From Pedosphaera sp. (GTDB taxonomy: Bacteria; Verrucomicrobiota; Verrucomicrobiae; Limisphaerales; Pedosphaeraceae), in contig JAQGPB010000091.1 in the NCBI GenBank assembly GCA_028293265.1, forward strand, positions 1-6,070: a stretch of 6,070 bases of DNA, written 5' to 3'. Under the pieces are notes generated by a model. The model was not told the DNA's origin and ran no database searches. It was given only the letters and a program-made list of their open reading frames with translations. This document shows positions 1 through 6,070 of the stretch, one piece after another (positions within the stretch are counted from its first letter, which is position 1; each line of letters starts with the position of its first letter). A program made the position numbers and the translations under genes.

Positions 1-908
1 CCCAGTTTCTCCACCTTGTCCAAGGCGACCTCCGCGCGCCCAAACAGCGAGAGGCTGCCCAGCACCCCGGCCAGCGGCCCCATCAAATAAAGGATCGTGA
101 TGACGTAACCGGTGAGCGTGCCAACACTGACCGGCTGCATCGCCGGCAGCAGAAAAAGTATCAGGCCCACCAACACGTAGAGCAGCACATAGTTCCAGTT
201 TTGCGCCGCCACAAACCGGTATTCCGCCGCCACATTGTGCCGTTGAAACGCCTCGGCGCTTTCGCGCACGTTCGCGGAAAGAAATCTTGCGCGGCGGTTT
301 TGATGCAGCTTGAGTTCCTTGATGCCTTCTGTCAATGAACGGAAATGACGGTACAACCGCGACTCCTCCTCGCGCGCCAGTTGCAAATACCGGAACGCGC
401 TCCGCATCAGGAGCCGGTAGCTGAAGGCGCCCAACACCATCAGCACTCCCATGGCGACGAGCAATTTCCACGAGAGCATGCCCAGGTAGACGGCGCCGCC
501 AATCACCAGCGCAATATTGACGGTCGTGAGCGGAATCGCCAGCAGCGCCTGCGTGATGTTGAACACATCATCGGTCAAGGCCACGAGGATCGCCGGGCTG
601 CCAATCTCCTCCAACTGCCGCAACGGCACGGCCAGGATTTTTCGAATCAGTTCGTAACGCAGGTCGCTGACGGCCTTTTGCGCGGAACGTGCCAGCAAAC
701 TCTGCGAAAGCAATTGGGTCGCCACCTTGCCCAGCACCAGCGCCCCAAAGCAAAATGCCACGCGCCGCAATTCCAGGCCGTGACGGCCAAGGGCGAGGTT
801 CACCATCGCGATCAATCCGGCATTGCACGCGCCGCTGATCAACGCCGCCAGCGTTGTCACGACGATCATTTTCCGGCAGGAGCGGTAGAGGAATTTGGCA
901 AGGTTCAT
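1..908 (-). CDS. Cyclic peptide export ABC transporter (SyrD/PvdE-like), N-terminal membrane domain; 3' end outside window
   Basis: Reads from ATG at 908-906 (MNLAKFLYRSCRKMIVV...) without a stop to the left edge, giving 302 full codons. It resembles the membrane half of the cyclic peptide exporter family (SyrD, PvdE), inner-membrane proteins of about 550 residues with a membrane domain fused to an ATPase. Six hydrophobic segments are visible: ~14-40, 50-72, 118-145, 147-167, 238-257 and 262-286. The cytoplasmic loop between segments 4 and 5 holds SLTEGIKELKLHQNRRARF (191-209), which I recognise as a hallmark of this family. The Walker A, signature and Walker B motifs would be past the left edge. 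The start is chosen because its ATG overlaps the NRPS stop (ATGA) and the hydrophobic pattern begins at once. The probable job is export of the peptide made by the NRPS or of its precursor to the periplasm. A different substrate cannot be excluded. Confidence 0.9.
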   Translation of the reverse strand, partial: MNLAKFLYRSCRKMIVVTTLAALISGACNAGLIAMVNLALGRHGLELRRVAFCFGALVLGKVATQLLSQSLLARSAQKAVSDLRYELIRKILAVPLRQLEEIGSPAILVALTDDVFNITQALLAIPLTTVNIALVIGGAVYLGMLSWKLLVAMGVLMVLGAFSYRLLMRSAFRYLQLAREEESRLYRHFRSLTEGIKELKLHQNRRARFLSANVRESAEAFQRHNVAAEYRFVAAQNWNYVLLYVLVGLILFLLPAMQPVSVGTLTGYVITILYLMGPLAGVLGSLSLFGRAEVALDKVEKL

Positions 909-930
909 GTTTGCTTGAGTTCTGTTTTTG
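905..930 (-). promoter_or_regulatory. ATGA stop/start overlap coupling NRPS and exporter
   Basis: On the minus strand the exporter ATG (908-906) shares bases with the NRPS TGA (907-905), giving ATGA. The preceding bases (CAGAACTCAAGCAAAC) have no clear GGAGG-like ribosome binding site. Translation of the exporter therefore probably depends on ribosomes finishing the NRPS, which would tie exporter levels to synthetase levels. The overlap is seen; the coupling is inferred. Confidence 0.75.
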
Positions 931-3900
931 GTGGGTTTGACGGCGTGGACGGTTTGTTCAGACAGCTTTTCAATCGTCCCGCCAACTGACGGACGTTAGG
1001 TTCGATAAATATGCTCTCGTGTGAACCGGCAATCATCTGGATATCCACGCCGCCGCGGACAAGTTTGCCCCAGCCAAAATCTTCTTCGAGCGAGCAAAAC
1101 ATTGGCTGGCCTTTGGTTCGAAACAAAGTGACCCGTCCGCCGTAAGGCTGCGAGATGTGGTTTACAAGGATGTTCAAATGAATCTGCCAGAGTCTCAATT
1201 CATGCGGTGGGAATTTCGAAAGATTGATTATGTCCTCAAGGTCAACCTCCGCCGGCCCGCCCGCGCGTCGAGAAAGCTTGCGCGCGAATTTCCGCCACCA
1301 TGCCCTGGCCTTGCGCTGGACGAATTCGCGGCGATCCTCCGGTTTCCATTGGAAAAAATCTTCGAGCCAGTACCACAGGTTCACCGCGAACTTCGAGTCA
1401 AAATCCGGCCGCCACCAGGGCATCCGCTCGTAACCCGTGTTGGAGGGCGCGCTGTCCAGCAACGCAACCAGCTCGACCTTCTCGCCCCGGGACTCGAGTT
1501 GCCGCGCCATCTCAAATGCGACATTGCCGCCGAAACAATACCCGCCCAGATAATACGGGCCAGCCGGTTGCAACGTCCGGATCTGGCCAAGGTAATGTTC
1601 CGCCATCGCCTCAATGTTGGGAAATTCCTCGGAACCATTCAGGGCGCGCGATTTCACACCATAAACCGGTTGATCATCGCCGAGATACGGCGCCAAGTTC
1701 GCATAACCCCATAGGACATCGCCGCCCGCGCCGTGGATGAGAAACAACGGCGGCCGCGTTCCTTGAGCGTGAACCGCCACCAACGATGACTTTGAACCGG
1801 ACCCCTGCTGCGACAGCACCTCCGCCAGTTCCATAATGGTCGGGCTTTGGAACACCGTCACGAGCGGCAGTTTGCGCCCCGTCAGCCGCTCGACCTCCGC
1901 GAAGAGCCTCACCGCGAGCAATGAGTGCCCTCCCAGCTCAAAAAAATTATCATGCAATCCCACCTTCTCGACCCGCAGCAGTTCCTCCCAAATCTTGCAC
2001 AACAATTTTTCCATCTCCGTGCGTGCCGCCGTGTAAGCCCGTTGTTCGCGGGTCCGCAGACGGAACTTCGCGTCGAGCGCGGCGCATATCTGTGACGCGT
2101 CGTTCAATTCCCGTGCAATCCACCCATAACGGTTGAACCTTCGGTGGCGAACCACGGGCGCAGGTGTGCGGCTCGGAACGGGCGGCGGCAGTTCCAGCGT
2201 GCTCTCCTCCTCTACATAACCCGAATCAGGCGCAATGCCCGCCGCGAATTCCGCCGGCAACCGGTATAGGTAACCGCCGCTCGTCCCCTGTCGGAACCGC
2301 GCCCCGATCCGTTCCAAGAAATTGAACGCCGGCCGGTTTTTTTCCGACGGGACGAAATGCAGGTCCACCCGCGCCAGCCCGCGCGCCAGCGCCGCCTGGC
2401 CGAGCCGCCGGATCATCTGGGATTCCACGCCCCGGCCCAAGACGCGGCAGCTCAGCAAAAAAGTGTCCACATCCAGCGCATTCCCTTTCGGCTCATGGAT
2501 CATCACGCCCACCAAACCATAAGCGCCAAAGCGGTCCTTCACCGATACGGTGAGCGCCTCCTGCCGGCCCGTGTGCAGCAACGTTTGAAAATCACTCTCG
2601 GTTCGGCGGTGTGTGGTCAGATTAAACTGGTTCGTGCGCAGGGTCAGTTGCGACACCCGCGTCAGGTGCTCTTCCGTGAGGCGGTTGATCTCGACCTTCA
2701 CATCCAGTCCCGCGATAAAATCCCGCAGGTTCATTGATTGTGCGCGCAATTGCTCCCGCTCCCGCTCCTGCTGATACGATGCGCTCCGCTGCCGGTCCTC
2801 GGCCGACAATTTCAAATGATCGAACACCCAGCAGTGCTTCAGAAACTGCGGAATCTGTTCGGGCGCTTCGGGCAATTGCAGCGCAAATGCCTCGGGAGCA
2901 TTGGCCGCCACCTCGGCGCATTCCACCGGATTGTCGTCAACGAAAATAAAACTCTCCACTCCGAGCCGCAATTCCGCCGCCAGCGCCTTGAGGTTTGCCG
3001 ACTTGGGCTGCCAGTTGATCTGCTGCGCGACAAAATCCTCGCGCTTCAGCGGCATCTCGGGGTGACGCTCAAAAACCGCCGCCACATCCTCCTCGTTGTT
3101 CTTGCTGCACAAACACAGCAGCATGCCGGCTTCGCGCTGCGCGCGCATGAACTCCTGCAAGGCCTGATGCGGCGCGGTCATCTGAATGCCACCCGGGCCG
3201 TCTTCACCGCAGACGCCCGCCCAAAGCGTCTGGTCGCAGTCCAGCACGATGACCTTGAACGCGGGCCGCCTCAAAGCCTGGAATTTGCGCGCCACCATCG
3301 TTCCCAGCGCGGCGAAATAAGTCGGCGTATAGGGAATGCCGCCAAACTCCTCCGATTGCGCGTCATGATAATCCGCCACCGGATACAGCCGCGCGGTTTC
3401 TTCGGCGGAAACCAGATAAACACCGGCTAGCAGGACCAATTCTGACACCAGCAATTCTTCCGTCCGGCGATGCAACGTCACCCGCTCGGGATTATCCAGC
3501 ACCGCCTGCGACGCCGGACACAGACAAATCAAATGCGGCGCCGAACCGCGGCTGACGGCGGATTTCAAGGCGGTGGTGAATTCACGGACATTCCGTTGCA
3601 AACGTTCTTCAGCCGCCGCGATCTTTTCCGATCCCCCGCCTTCCAGCCGCTCCCAATCCTCGAGCCGGATGAAGATCACATTCAAGCCGCGTTGATTCGC
3701 GCTCAGCGCGCTGGCGGGATCGAGCAATTGTTGAAACACCTGGTTGAAAGGGGCAAACTCGATCCGCACGGGAATTTCCAGTTCCCGCATCCAGAATTTC
3801 AAGCTCTCCTCGACCGGCTCGGCAGTGAACGTCGCCGCCACCGCAATGGTCTGCCGGTCCTCGCGCTCTTTTGCCGCCTGCGCCTGCGCGGCGAGCGGCG

Positions 3901-6070
3901 CAGTCAGTTGATGTTGAACAATTTTTTTGACCGGGGCTTCGATCAACGCCGACAGAATTCCGCTGAACGAAGCCAGCAACTCTTGGACCGTCGGCTCGGT
4001 GAACAAATCGGCCTTGTACTCGCAGGTCACGGAAAGGCCGGCAGGCAGTTCATCCGCAATGAACCGCAAGTCGAGCAGCGCGGCCTGCAAATCCACGGGT
4101 ACCGGCTCCGTCTTCAACGATTTGCCGTCCAGGCCTGCCAGCGGAAAATTCTGCATCAGCAACGCTACATTATACAACGGATTCTCCACCAGCCGGCGCT
4201 CGGGATTGATGGATTCGACGATTTTTTCAAACGGACATTCCTGATGCGCGTGCGCTTCGAGCACCACCGCCTTGACCTGTGCCAGCAGCTCGCGCCCTGT
4301 CGCGCTCTCGTTCATGGTCACCCGCAACGGCACGAAGTTCATGAAGCAACCGATCAGATTTTCAAGCTCGCGCCGGTTGCGCCCCGCCACCACCGTGCCA
4401 ATGACCAGATCGGATTGCTTCGTCCAACGCTGCAGCGTAAGCGCCAGTCCGGCCAGCAGCACCATGAACGGCGTCAGTCCTTCACGGCGGCAAAGCGCCC
4501 CGATGCCTTCGCTCAGTTTTTTGGGCACCACGATGGTTGCCTGCGCGAATTGCCCCGCCGCTTCCGTTTGCATCGGGACGTCCAGCGGGAGTTCCAGCGA
4601 CAGCGGCGCGCCCTTTAGCTTTTCCTCCCAATAGGCGACCTGCTGCCCCAACACCGGCCCTTGCATCCATTGCTGCTGCCAGAGCGCATAATCGGCATAT
4701 TGCACCGGCAGTCCGGGAAGGACCGGCGCGAGCCTCCCTGCGGCATGCGCGTTGTAAAGCAAATCCAGTTCCTTGAAAAACACTCCCAGCGACCAGCCGT
4801 CCGAGATGATATGATGCATCACCACGACCAGGATGTGTTCCTGTTCGTCCAGCCGAACCAGTGTGCAGCGCGCCAGCGGACCGCTCGCGAGATCAAATGG
4901 CTGTCGCCCCTCCTTGTCCACCGCCTCGCGCGCCCGCGCCGCCCGCTCGGCCTTGGGCAGCATCGTCAAATCAGCGAATGCCAGCGGCAATCGCAGGTCG
5001 GCGGCAATCACCTGCGTCAGGCGTCCCCCGGCAAATGAGATCGTTGTGCGCAGGGATTCGTGCCGGCGCGCGATGCGGTCCAGGCTGCTTTGCAGCGCCT
5101 TCACGTCCAGTGTTCCTTGCAGGCGGATCGCCGCCGGCACATTGTAGGCATGGCTACCCGGCGCCAGCCGGTCAATGAACCAAAGCCGCCCCTGCGTGAA
5201 CGAAAGCGGCGGATCGCCGTCGCGCGGCAGATGTTTCAACGGCGGAATGGCCGGCTGTCCCGCTGCCCAGCGCTGGCTCGTGATGCCTTCCGCCAAGGCC
5301 GCAATGGTCGGCGCCTCAAACAAGCACGATACCGGCAGCTCGATATGGAACGCCTCCCGCAAACGCGAAATCACCTGCGCCGCCGACAATGAATGCCCGC
5401 CCAGTTCAAAAAAGTTGTCCCGTGTCCCGACCTCCTTCAAACCCAATACCTCGCTCCAGATTGCCGTGAGGCGCGCTTCCGTCTCGTTCCCCGCCGGAAT
5501 AAATTCCCCGTCCAATTGCGGCCGGTTCTGGTCCGGCGCGGGCAGAGCCAGGCGGTTCACCTTCCCGCTCGGTGTCTGCGGCAGCGCATCCAAAAAAACA
5601 AATGCCGAAGGAGCCATGTAGTCGGGCAGTTTCGCCAGCACCGCGCCGCGCAATTCGCTCACCGTCAATGCCTGTCCCGGTTGTGTCACCACATAGCCAA
5701 CCAGACGTTTGTGTCCCGGAACATCCTCGCGGGCGATCACGGCACATTCGCGCACCGCCGGATGCCGGCCCAGCACCGCCTCGATTTCGCTCAGCTCAAC
5801 CCGGTAGCCACGGATCTTCACCTGGTGATCCGCGCGCCCCATGAATTCAATGTTGCCGTCCGGCAAATACCGCGCCAGATCCCCGGTCTTGTAAAGCCGC
5901 GCCGCCGGTTCAAGGCTGAACGGGTCCGCCAAAAACCGTTCCGCCGTCAGGTCGGGCCGGTGCAGATAACCCCGCGCCAGGCAATCCCCGCCGATGTACA
6001 ATTCCCCCGGCTCGCCCGGCGGCACGGAATTCATCTTGGCATCGAGCAGGTGAATCTGCGTGTTCGCAAT
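905..6070 (-). CDS. NRPS, C-terminal part: A(partial)-PCP-C-FkbH-PCP-TE (5' end outside window)
   Basis: Final part of a multimodular cytoplasmic peptide synthetase. The frame is open from the right edge to TGA at 905-907. The Met at 6034 is not the start: the 12 codons before it read IANTQIHLLDAK, which is the A-domain stretch just before motif A6. Numbering from that Met, domains are: A C-terminal part (to ~168), PCP1 (~183-252, Ser215), C domain (~272-700, HHIISDG 407-413), FkbH-type HAD/glyceryl transferase (~728-1262, DCDQT 932-936), linker (~1265-1337), PCP2 (~1338-1410, Ser1371), thioesterase (~1416-1693, Cys1500/Asp1527/His1672). All core motifs visible are intact, so the enzyme looks functional. 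The terminal module has no A domain; the FkbH domain occupies its place, so the last unit is probably glycerate. There is no epimerase or methyltransferase domain in this part. The stop overlaps the start of the exporter gene. The NRPS assignment is seen directly; the product is inferred. Confidence 0.97.
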   Translation of the reverse strand: MANTQIHLLDAKMNSVPPGEPGELYIGGDCLARGYLHRPDLTAERFLADPFSLEPAARLYKTGDLARYLPDGNIEFMGRADHQVKIRGYRVELSEIEAVLGRHPAVRECAVIAREDVPGHKRLVGYVVTQPGQALTVSELRGAVLAKLPDYMAPSAFVFLDALPQTPSGKVNRLALPAPDQNRPQLDGEFIPAGNETEARLTAIWSEVLGLKEVGTRDNFFELGGHSLSAAQVISRLREAFHIELPVSCLFEAPTIAALAEGITSQRWAAGQPAIPPLKHLPRDGDPPLSFTQGRLWFIDRLAPGSHAYNVPAAIRLQGTLDVKALQSSLDRIARRHESLRTTISFAGGRLTQVIAADLRLPLAFADLTMLPKAERAARAREAVDKEGRQPFDLASGPLARCTLVRLDEQEHILVVVMHHIISDGWSLGVFFKELDLLYNAHAAGRLAPVLPGLPVQYADYALWQQQWMQGPVLGQQVAYWEEKLKGAPLSLELPLDVPMQTEAAGQFAQATIVVPKKLSEGIGALCRREGLTPFMVLLAGLALTLQRWTKQSDLVIGTVVAGRNRRELENLIGCFMNFVPLRVTMNESATGRELLAQVKAVVLEAHAHQECPFEKIVESINPERRLVENPLYNVALLMQNFPLAGLDGKSLKTEPVPVDLQAALLDLRFIADELPAGLSVTCEYKADLFTEPTVQELLASFSGILSALIEAPVKKIVQHQLTAPLAAQAQAAKEREDRQTIAVAATFTAEPVEESLKFWMRELEIPVRIEFAPFNQVFQQLLDPASALSANQRGLNVIFIRLEDWERLEGGGSEKIAAAEERLQRNVREFTTALKSAVSRGSAPHLICLCPASQAVLDNPERVTLHRRTEELLVSELVLLAGVYLVSAEETARLYPVADYHDAQSEEFGGIPYTPTYFAALGTMVARKFQALRRPAFKVIVLDCDQTLWAGVCGEDGPGGIQMTAPHQALQEFMRAQREAGMLLCLCSKNNEEDVAAVFERHPEMPLKREDFVAQQINWQPKSANLKALAAELRLGVESFIFVDDNPVECAEVAANAPEAFALQLPEAPEQIPQFLKHCWVFDHLKLSAEDRQRSASYQQEREREQLRAQSMNLRDFIAGLDVKVEINRLTEEHLTRVSQLTLRTNQFNLTTHRRTESDFQTLLHTGRQEALTVSVKDRFGAYGLVGVMIHEPKGNALDVDTFLLSCRVLGRGVESQMIRRLGQAALARGLARVDLHFVPSEKNRPAFNFLERIGARFRQGTSGGYLYRLPAEFAAGIAPDSGYVEEESTLELPPPVPSRTPAPVVRHRRFNRYGWIARELNDASQICAALDAKFRLRTREQRAYTAARTEMEKLLCKIWEELLRVEKVGLHDNFFELGGHSLLAVRLFAEVERLTGRKLPLVTVFQSPTIMELAEVLSQQGSGSKSSLVAVHAQGTRPPLFLIHGAGGDVLWGYANLAPYLGDDQPVYGVKSRALNGSEEFPNIEAMAEHYLGQIRTLQPAGPYYLGGYCFGGNVAFEMARQLESRGEKVELVALLDSAPSNTGYERMPWWRPDFDSKFAVNLWYWLEDFFQWKPEDRREFVQRKARAWWRKFARKLSRRAGGPAEVDLEDIINLSKFPPHELRLWQIHLNILVNHISQPYGGRVTLFRTKGQPMFCSLEEDFGWGKLVRGGVDIQMIAGSHESIFIEPNVRQLAGRLKSCLNKPSTPSNPPKTELKQT
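956..1789 (-). other. Terminal thioesterase domain with Cys nucleophile
   Basis: Type I alpha/beta-hydrolase thioesterase that takes the chain from PCP2 and releases it by hydrolysis or cyclization. The oxyanion motif is FLIHGAGGD (1431-1439). The nucleophile elbow is GGYCFGG (1497-1503), where Cys1500 (TGT, 1537-1535) replaces the usual Ser of GxSxG. Asp1527 in LLDSAP lies 27 residues after the nucleophile, the same spacing as Ser80-Asp107 in the surfactin thioesterase, and His1672 is in GSHESIFIEPNV. The triad is thus Cys-Asp-His. The lid region (~1530-1600) is rich in Trp and basic residues. Cys-type thioesterases are known in some NRPS systems; the release chemistry here cannot be read from the sequence. 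Confidence 0.94.
1805..2023 (-). other. Peptidyl carrier protein domain 2 (PCP2), terminal
   Basis: Terminal carrier domain that should receive the glyceryl unit from FkbH and then present the full chain to the thioesterase. The core HDNFFELGGHSLLAVRLF (1361-1378) places the phosphopantetheine site at Ser1371 (codon 1924-1922). The domain ends with the usual VFQSPTIMELAEVL helix region (1394-1407). Its core is nearly identical to that of PCP1 from DNFFELGGHSL, as expected for this family. Confidence 0.96.
2024..2248 (-). other. Interdomain linker between FkbH and PCP2
   Basis: A stretch of about 70 residues with no recognised catalytic domain. The first part is acidic and proline-rich (EEES, LELPPPVPSRTPAPVV around residues 1275-1295). 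The second is basic and probably helical (RHRRFNRYGWIARELNDAS, 1296-1314, then an AALDAKFRLR segment). It may tether PCP2 or help it reach the FkbH site. No function is proven by the sequence. Confidence 0.5.
2249..3853 (-). other. FkbH-type HAD phosphatase/glyceryl transferase domain embedded in the NRPS
   Basis: FkbH family members (HAD superfamily, subfamily IIIC) take 1,3-bisphosphoglycerate, release phosphate and pass the glyceryl group to a carrier protein. Three parts are visible. The N-terminal part (~728-920) opens with IAVAATFTAEP and has the FAPFNQVFQQLLDP block (760-773). The HAD core has motif I LDCDQTLWAGVCGEDG (931-946; Asp932 and Asp934), motif II LCSKNNEEDV (975-984) and motif IV FVDDNPVECAEV (1031-1042). 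The C-terminal GNAT-like part has RTNQFNLTTHRR (1133-1144), DRFGAYGLVGV (1167-1177) and TFLLSCRVLGRGVE (1191-1204). Length (~535 residues) fits a complete unit. Both HAD aspartates are present, so it should be catalytic. It replaces the A domain of the last module and should load PCP2 about 70 residues downstream. The exact donor is inferred from the family. Confidence 0.93.
3935..5221 (-). other. Condensation domain, LCL-like
   Basis: Joins the chain on PCP1 to the unit on PCP2. Motifs in order: C1 LSFTQGRLWFIDRL (277-290), C2 RHESLRTTI (324-332), C3 HHIISDG (407-413; catalytic His408, codon 4813-4811), C4 YADYALWQQQW (446-456), C5 IGCFMNFVPLR (561-571), C6 HQECPFEKIVE (597-607) and C7 near NPLYNV (618-623). 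C1 has the AQxRLWFL-like form of LCL domains and not the PMQEGMLFH form of DCL domains, which agrees with the absence of an upstream epimerase. Because the next domain is FkbH, the acceptor on PCP2 is expected to be glyceryl, which has only hydroxyl groups; an ester product is therefore inferred. Motif presence is seen; ester formation is not shown by the sequence alone. Confidence 0.93.
5279..5488 (-). other. Peptidyl carrier protein domain 1 (PCP1)
   Basis: Carries the aminoacyl or peptidyl chain as a thioester on phosphopantetheine. The core DNFFELGGHSL (residues 206-216) places the modified serine at Ser215 (codon 5392-5390). It sits between the A domain and the C domain. No epimerization domain follows it, so the chain handed on probably ends in an L-residue, unless the partial A domain selects a D-residue or a non-amino acid. 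Confidence 0.96.
5531..6070 (-). other. Adenylation domain, C-terminal part
   Basis: This domain activates an amino acid as aminoacyl-AMP and loads it on the following PCP. Visible motifs in order: A6 (GELYIGGDCLARGYL, residues 10-24), A7 (YKTGDLARYLPDG, 48-60), A8 hinge (KIRGYRVELSEIE, 73-85) and A10 (PQTPSGKVNR, 152-161) with the catalytic Lys158. All are close to consensus, so the domain should be active. Motifs A1-A5, with nearly all the specificity-pocket residues, lie beyond the right edge, so the substrate cannot be named. Confidence 0.95.

Noticed and set aside
568..828. Minus-strand open frame of 86 codons inside the exporter
   Set aside because: It is in a different frame from the exporter, whose reading gives a coherent six-helix membrane protein with family motifs; the 86-codon frame shows none.
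905..1000. Possible terminator at the end of the NRPS gene
   Set aside because: No GC-rich hairpin followed by a T run is visible in the minus-strand direction, and the next gene overlaps the stop, so transcription should continue.
3470..4618. Long plus-strand open frame of 382 codons, and other plus-strand frames across 345-5844
   Set aside because: They lie opposite well-supported NRPS or exporter coding sequence, are rich in Arg, Gln, His and Pro as expected for antisense frames of GC-rich genes, and show no recognisable domain.
1918..5420. Near-identical DNA blocks at about 1921-1955 and 5389-5423 as a repeat or recombination site
   Set aside because: Both encode the PCP core DNFFELGGHSL; the similarity is explained by the conserved phosphopantetheine motif in two PCP domains.
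6032..6034. Met codon at 6034 as the NRPS start
   Set aside because: The frame stays open to the right edge and the codons before it encode the A-domain residues that normally precede motif A6, so this Met is internal.

Overview
The window is fully coding on the minus strand. It holds the 3' part of a nonribosomal peptide synthetase (NRPS) gene followed, with a 4-base ATGA overlap, by the 5' part of a cyclic-peptide-type ABC exporter gene. Read in the transcription direction (high to low coordinates), the NRPS enters at the right edge in the middle of an adenylation (A) domain and ends at 905. The exporter starts at 908 and runs off the left edge. I see no plus-strand gene, RNA gene, mobile element, repeat array, promoter or terminator, and no non-coding stretch longer than a few bases.

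The NRPS part encodes 1721 residues: 12 between the right edge and the Met at 6034, then 1709 (residue numbers here count from that internal Met). Its order is A (C-terminal part) - PCP - C (LCL-like) - FkbH-type HAD/glyceryl transferase - PCP - thioesterase. The last module therefore has no A domain; an FkbH domain sits where the A domain would be. FkbH enzymes are known to take 1,3-bisphosphoglycerate, remove phosphate and load a glyceryl unit on a carrier protein. The inference is that the last building block is glycerate, not an amino acid, joined to the chain through a hydroxyl (an ester). The terminal thioesterase has Cys in place of the usual Ser nucleophile (GYCFGG), with Asp and His in their expected places.

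The exporter part is the six-helix membrane domain of a protein resembling the SyrD/PvdE family (cyclic peptide export ABC transporters); its ATPase domain lies outside the window. NRPS and exporter look like one translationally coupled operon that makes a glycerate-containing, probably ester-bearing peptide and moves it across the inner membrane.

The organism is a bacterium of moderately high GC (about 60% by eye). The SyrD/PvdE-type exporter points to a Gram-negative envelope. The lack of a clear Shine-Dalgarno before the exporter and the mixed codon use (AAA Lys and TTG Leu beside GC-rich codons) would suit a soil or environmental lineage such as Verrucomicrobiota, Acidobacteriota or Myxococcota, but the sequence does not settle this. 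The amino acid used by the partial A domain cannot be predicted because its specificity pocket (motifs A3-A5) is outside the window.
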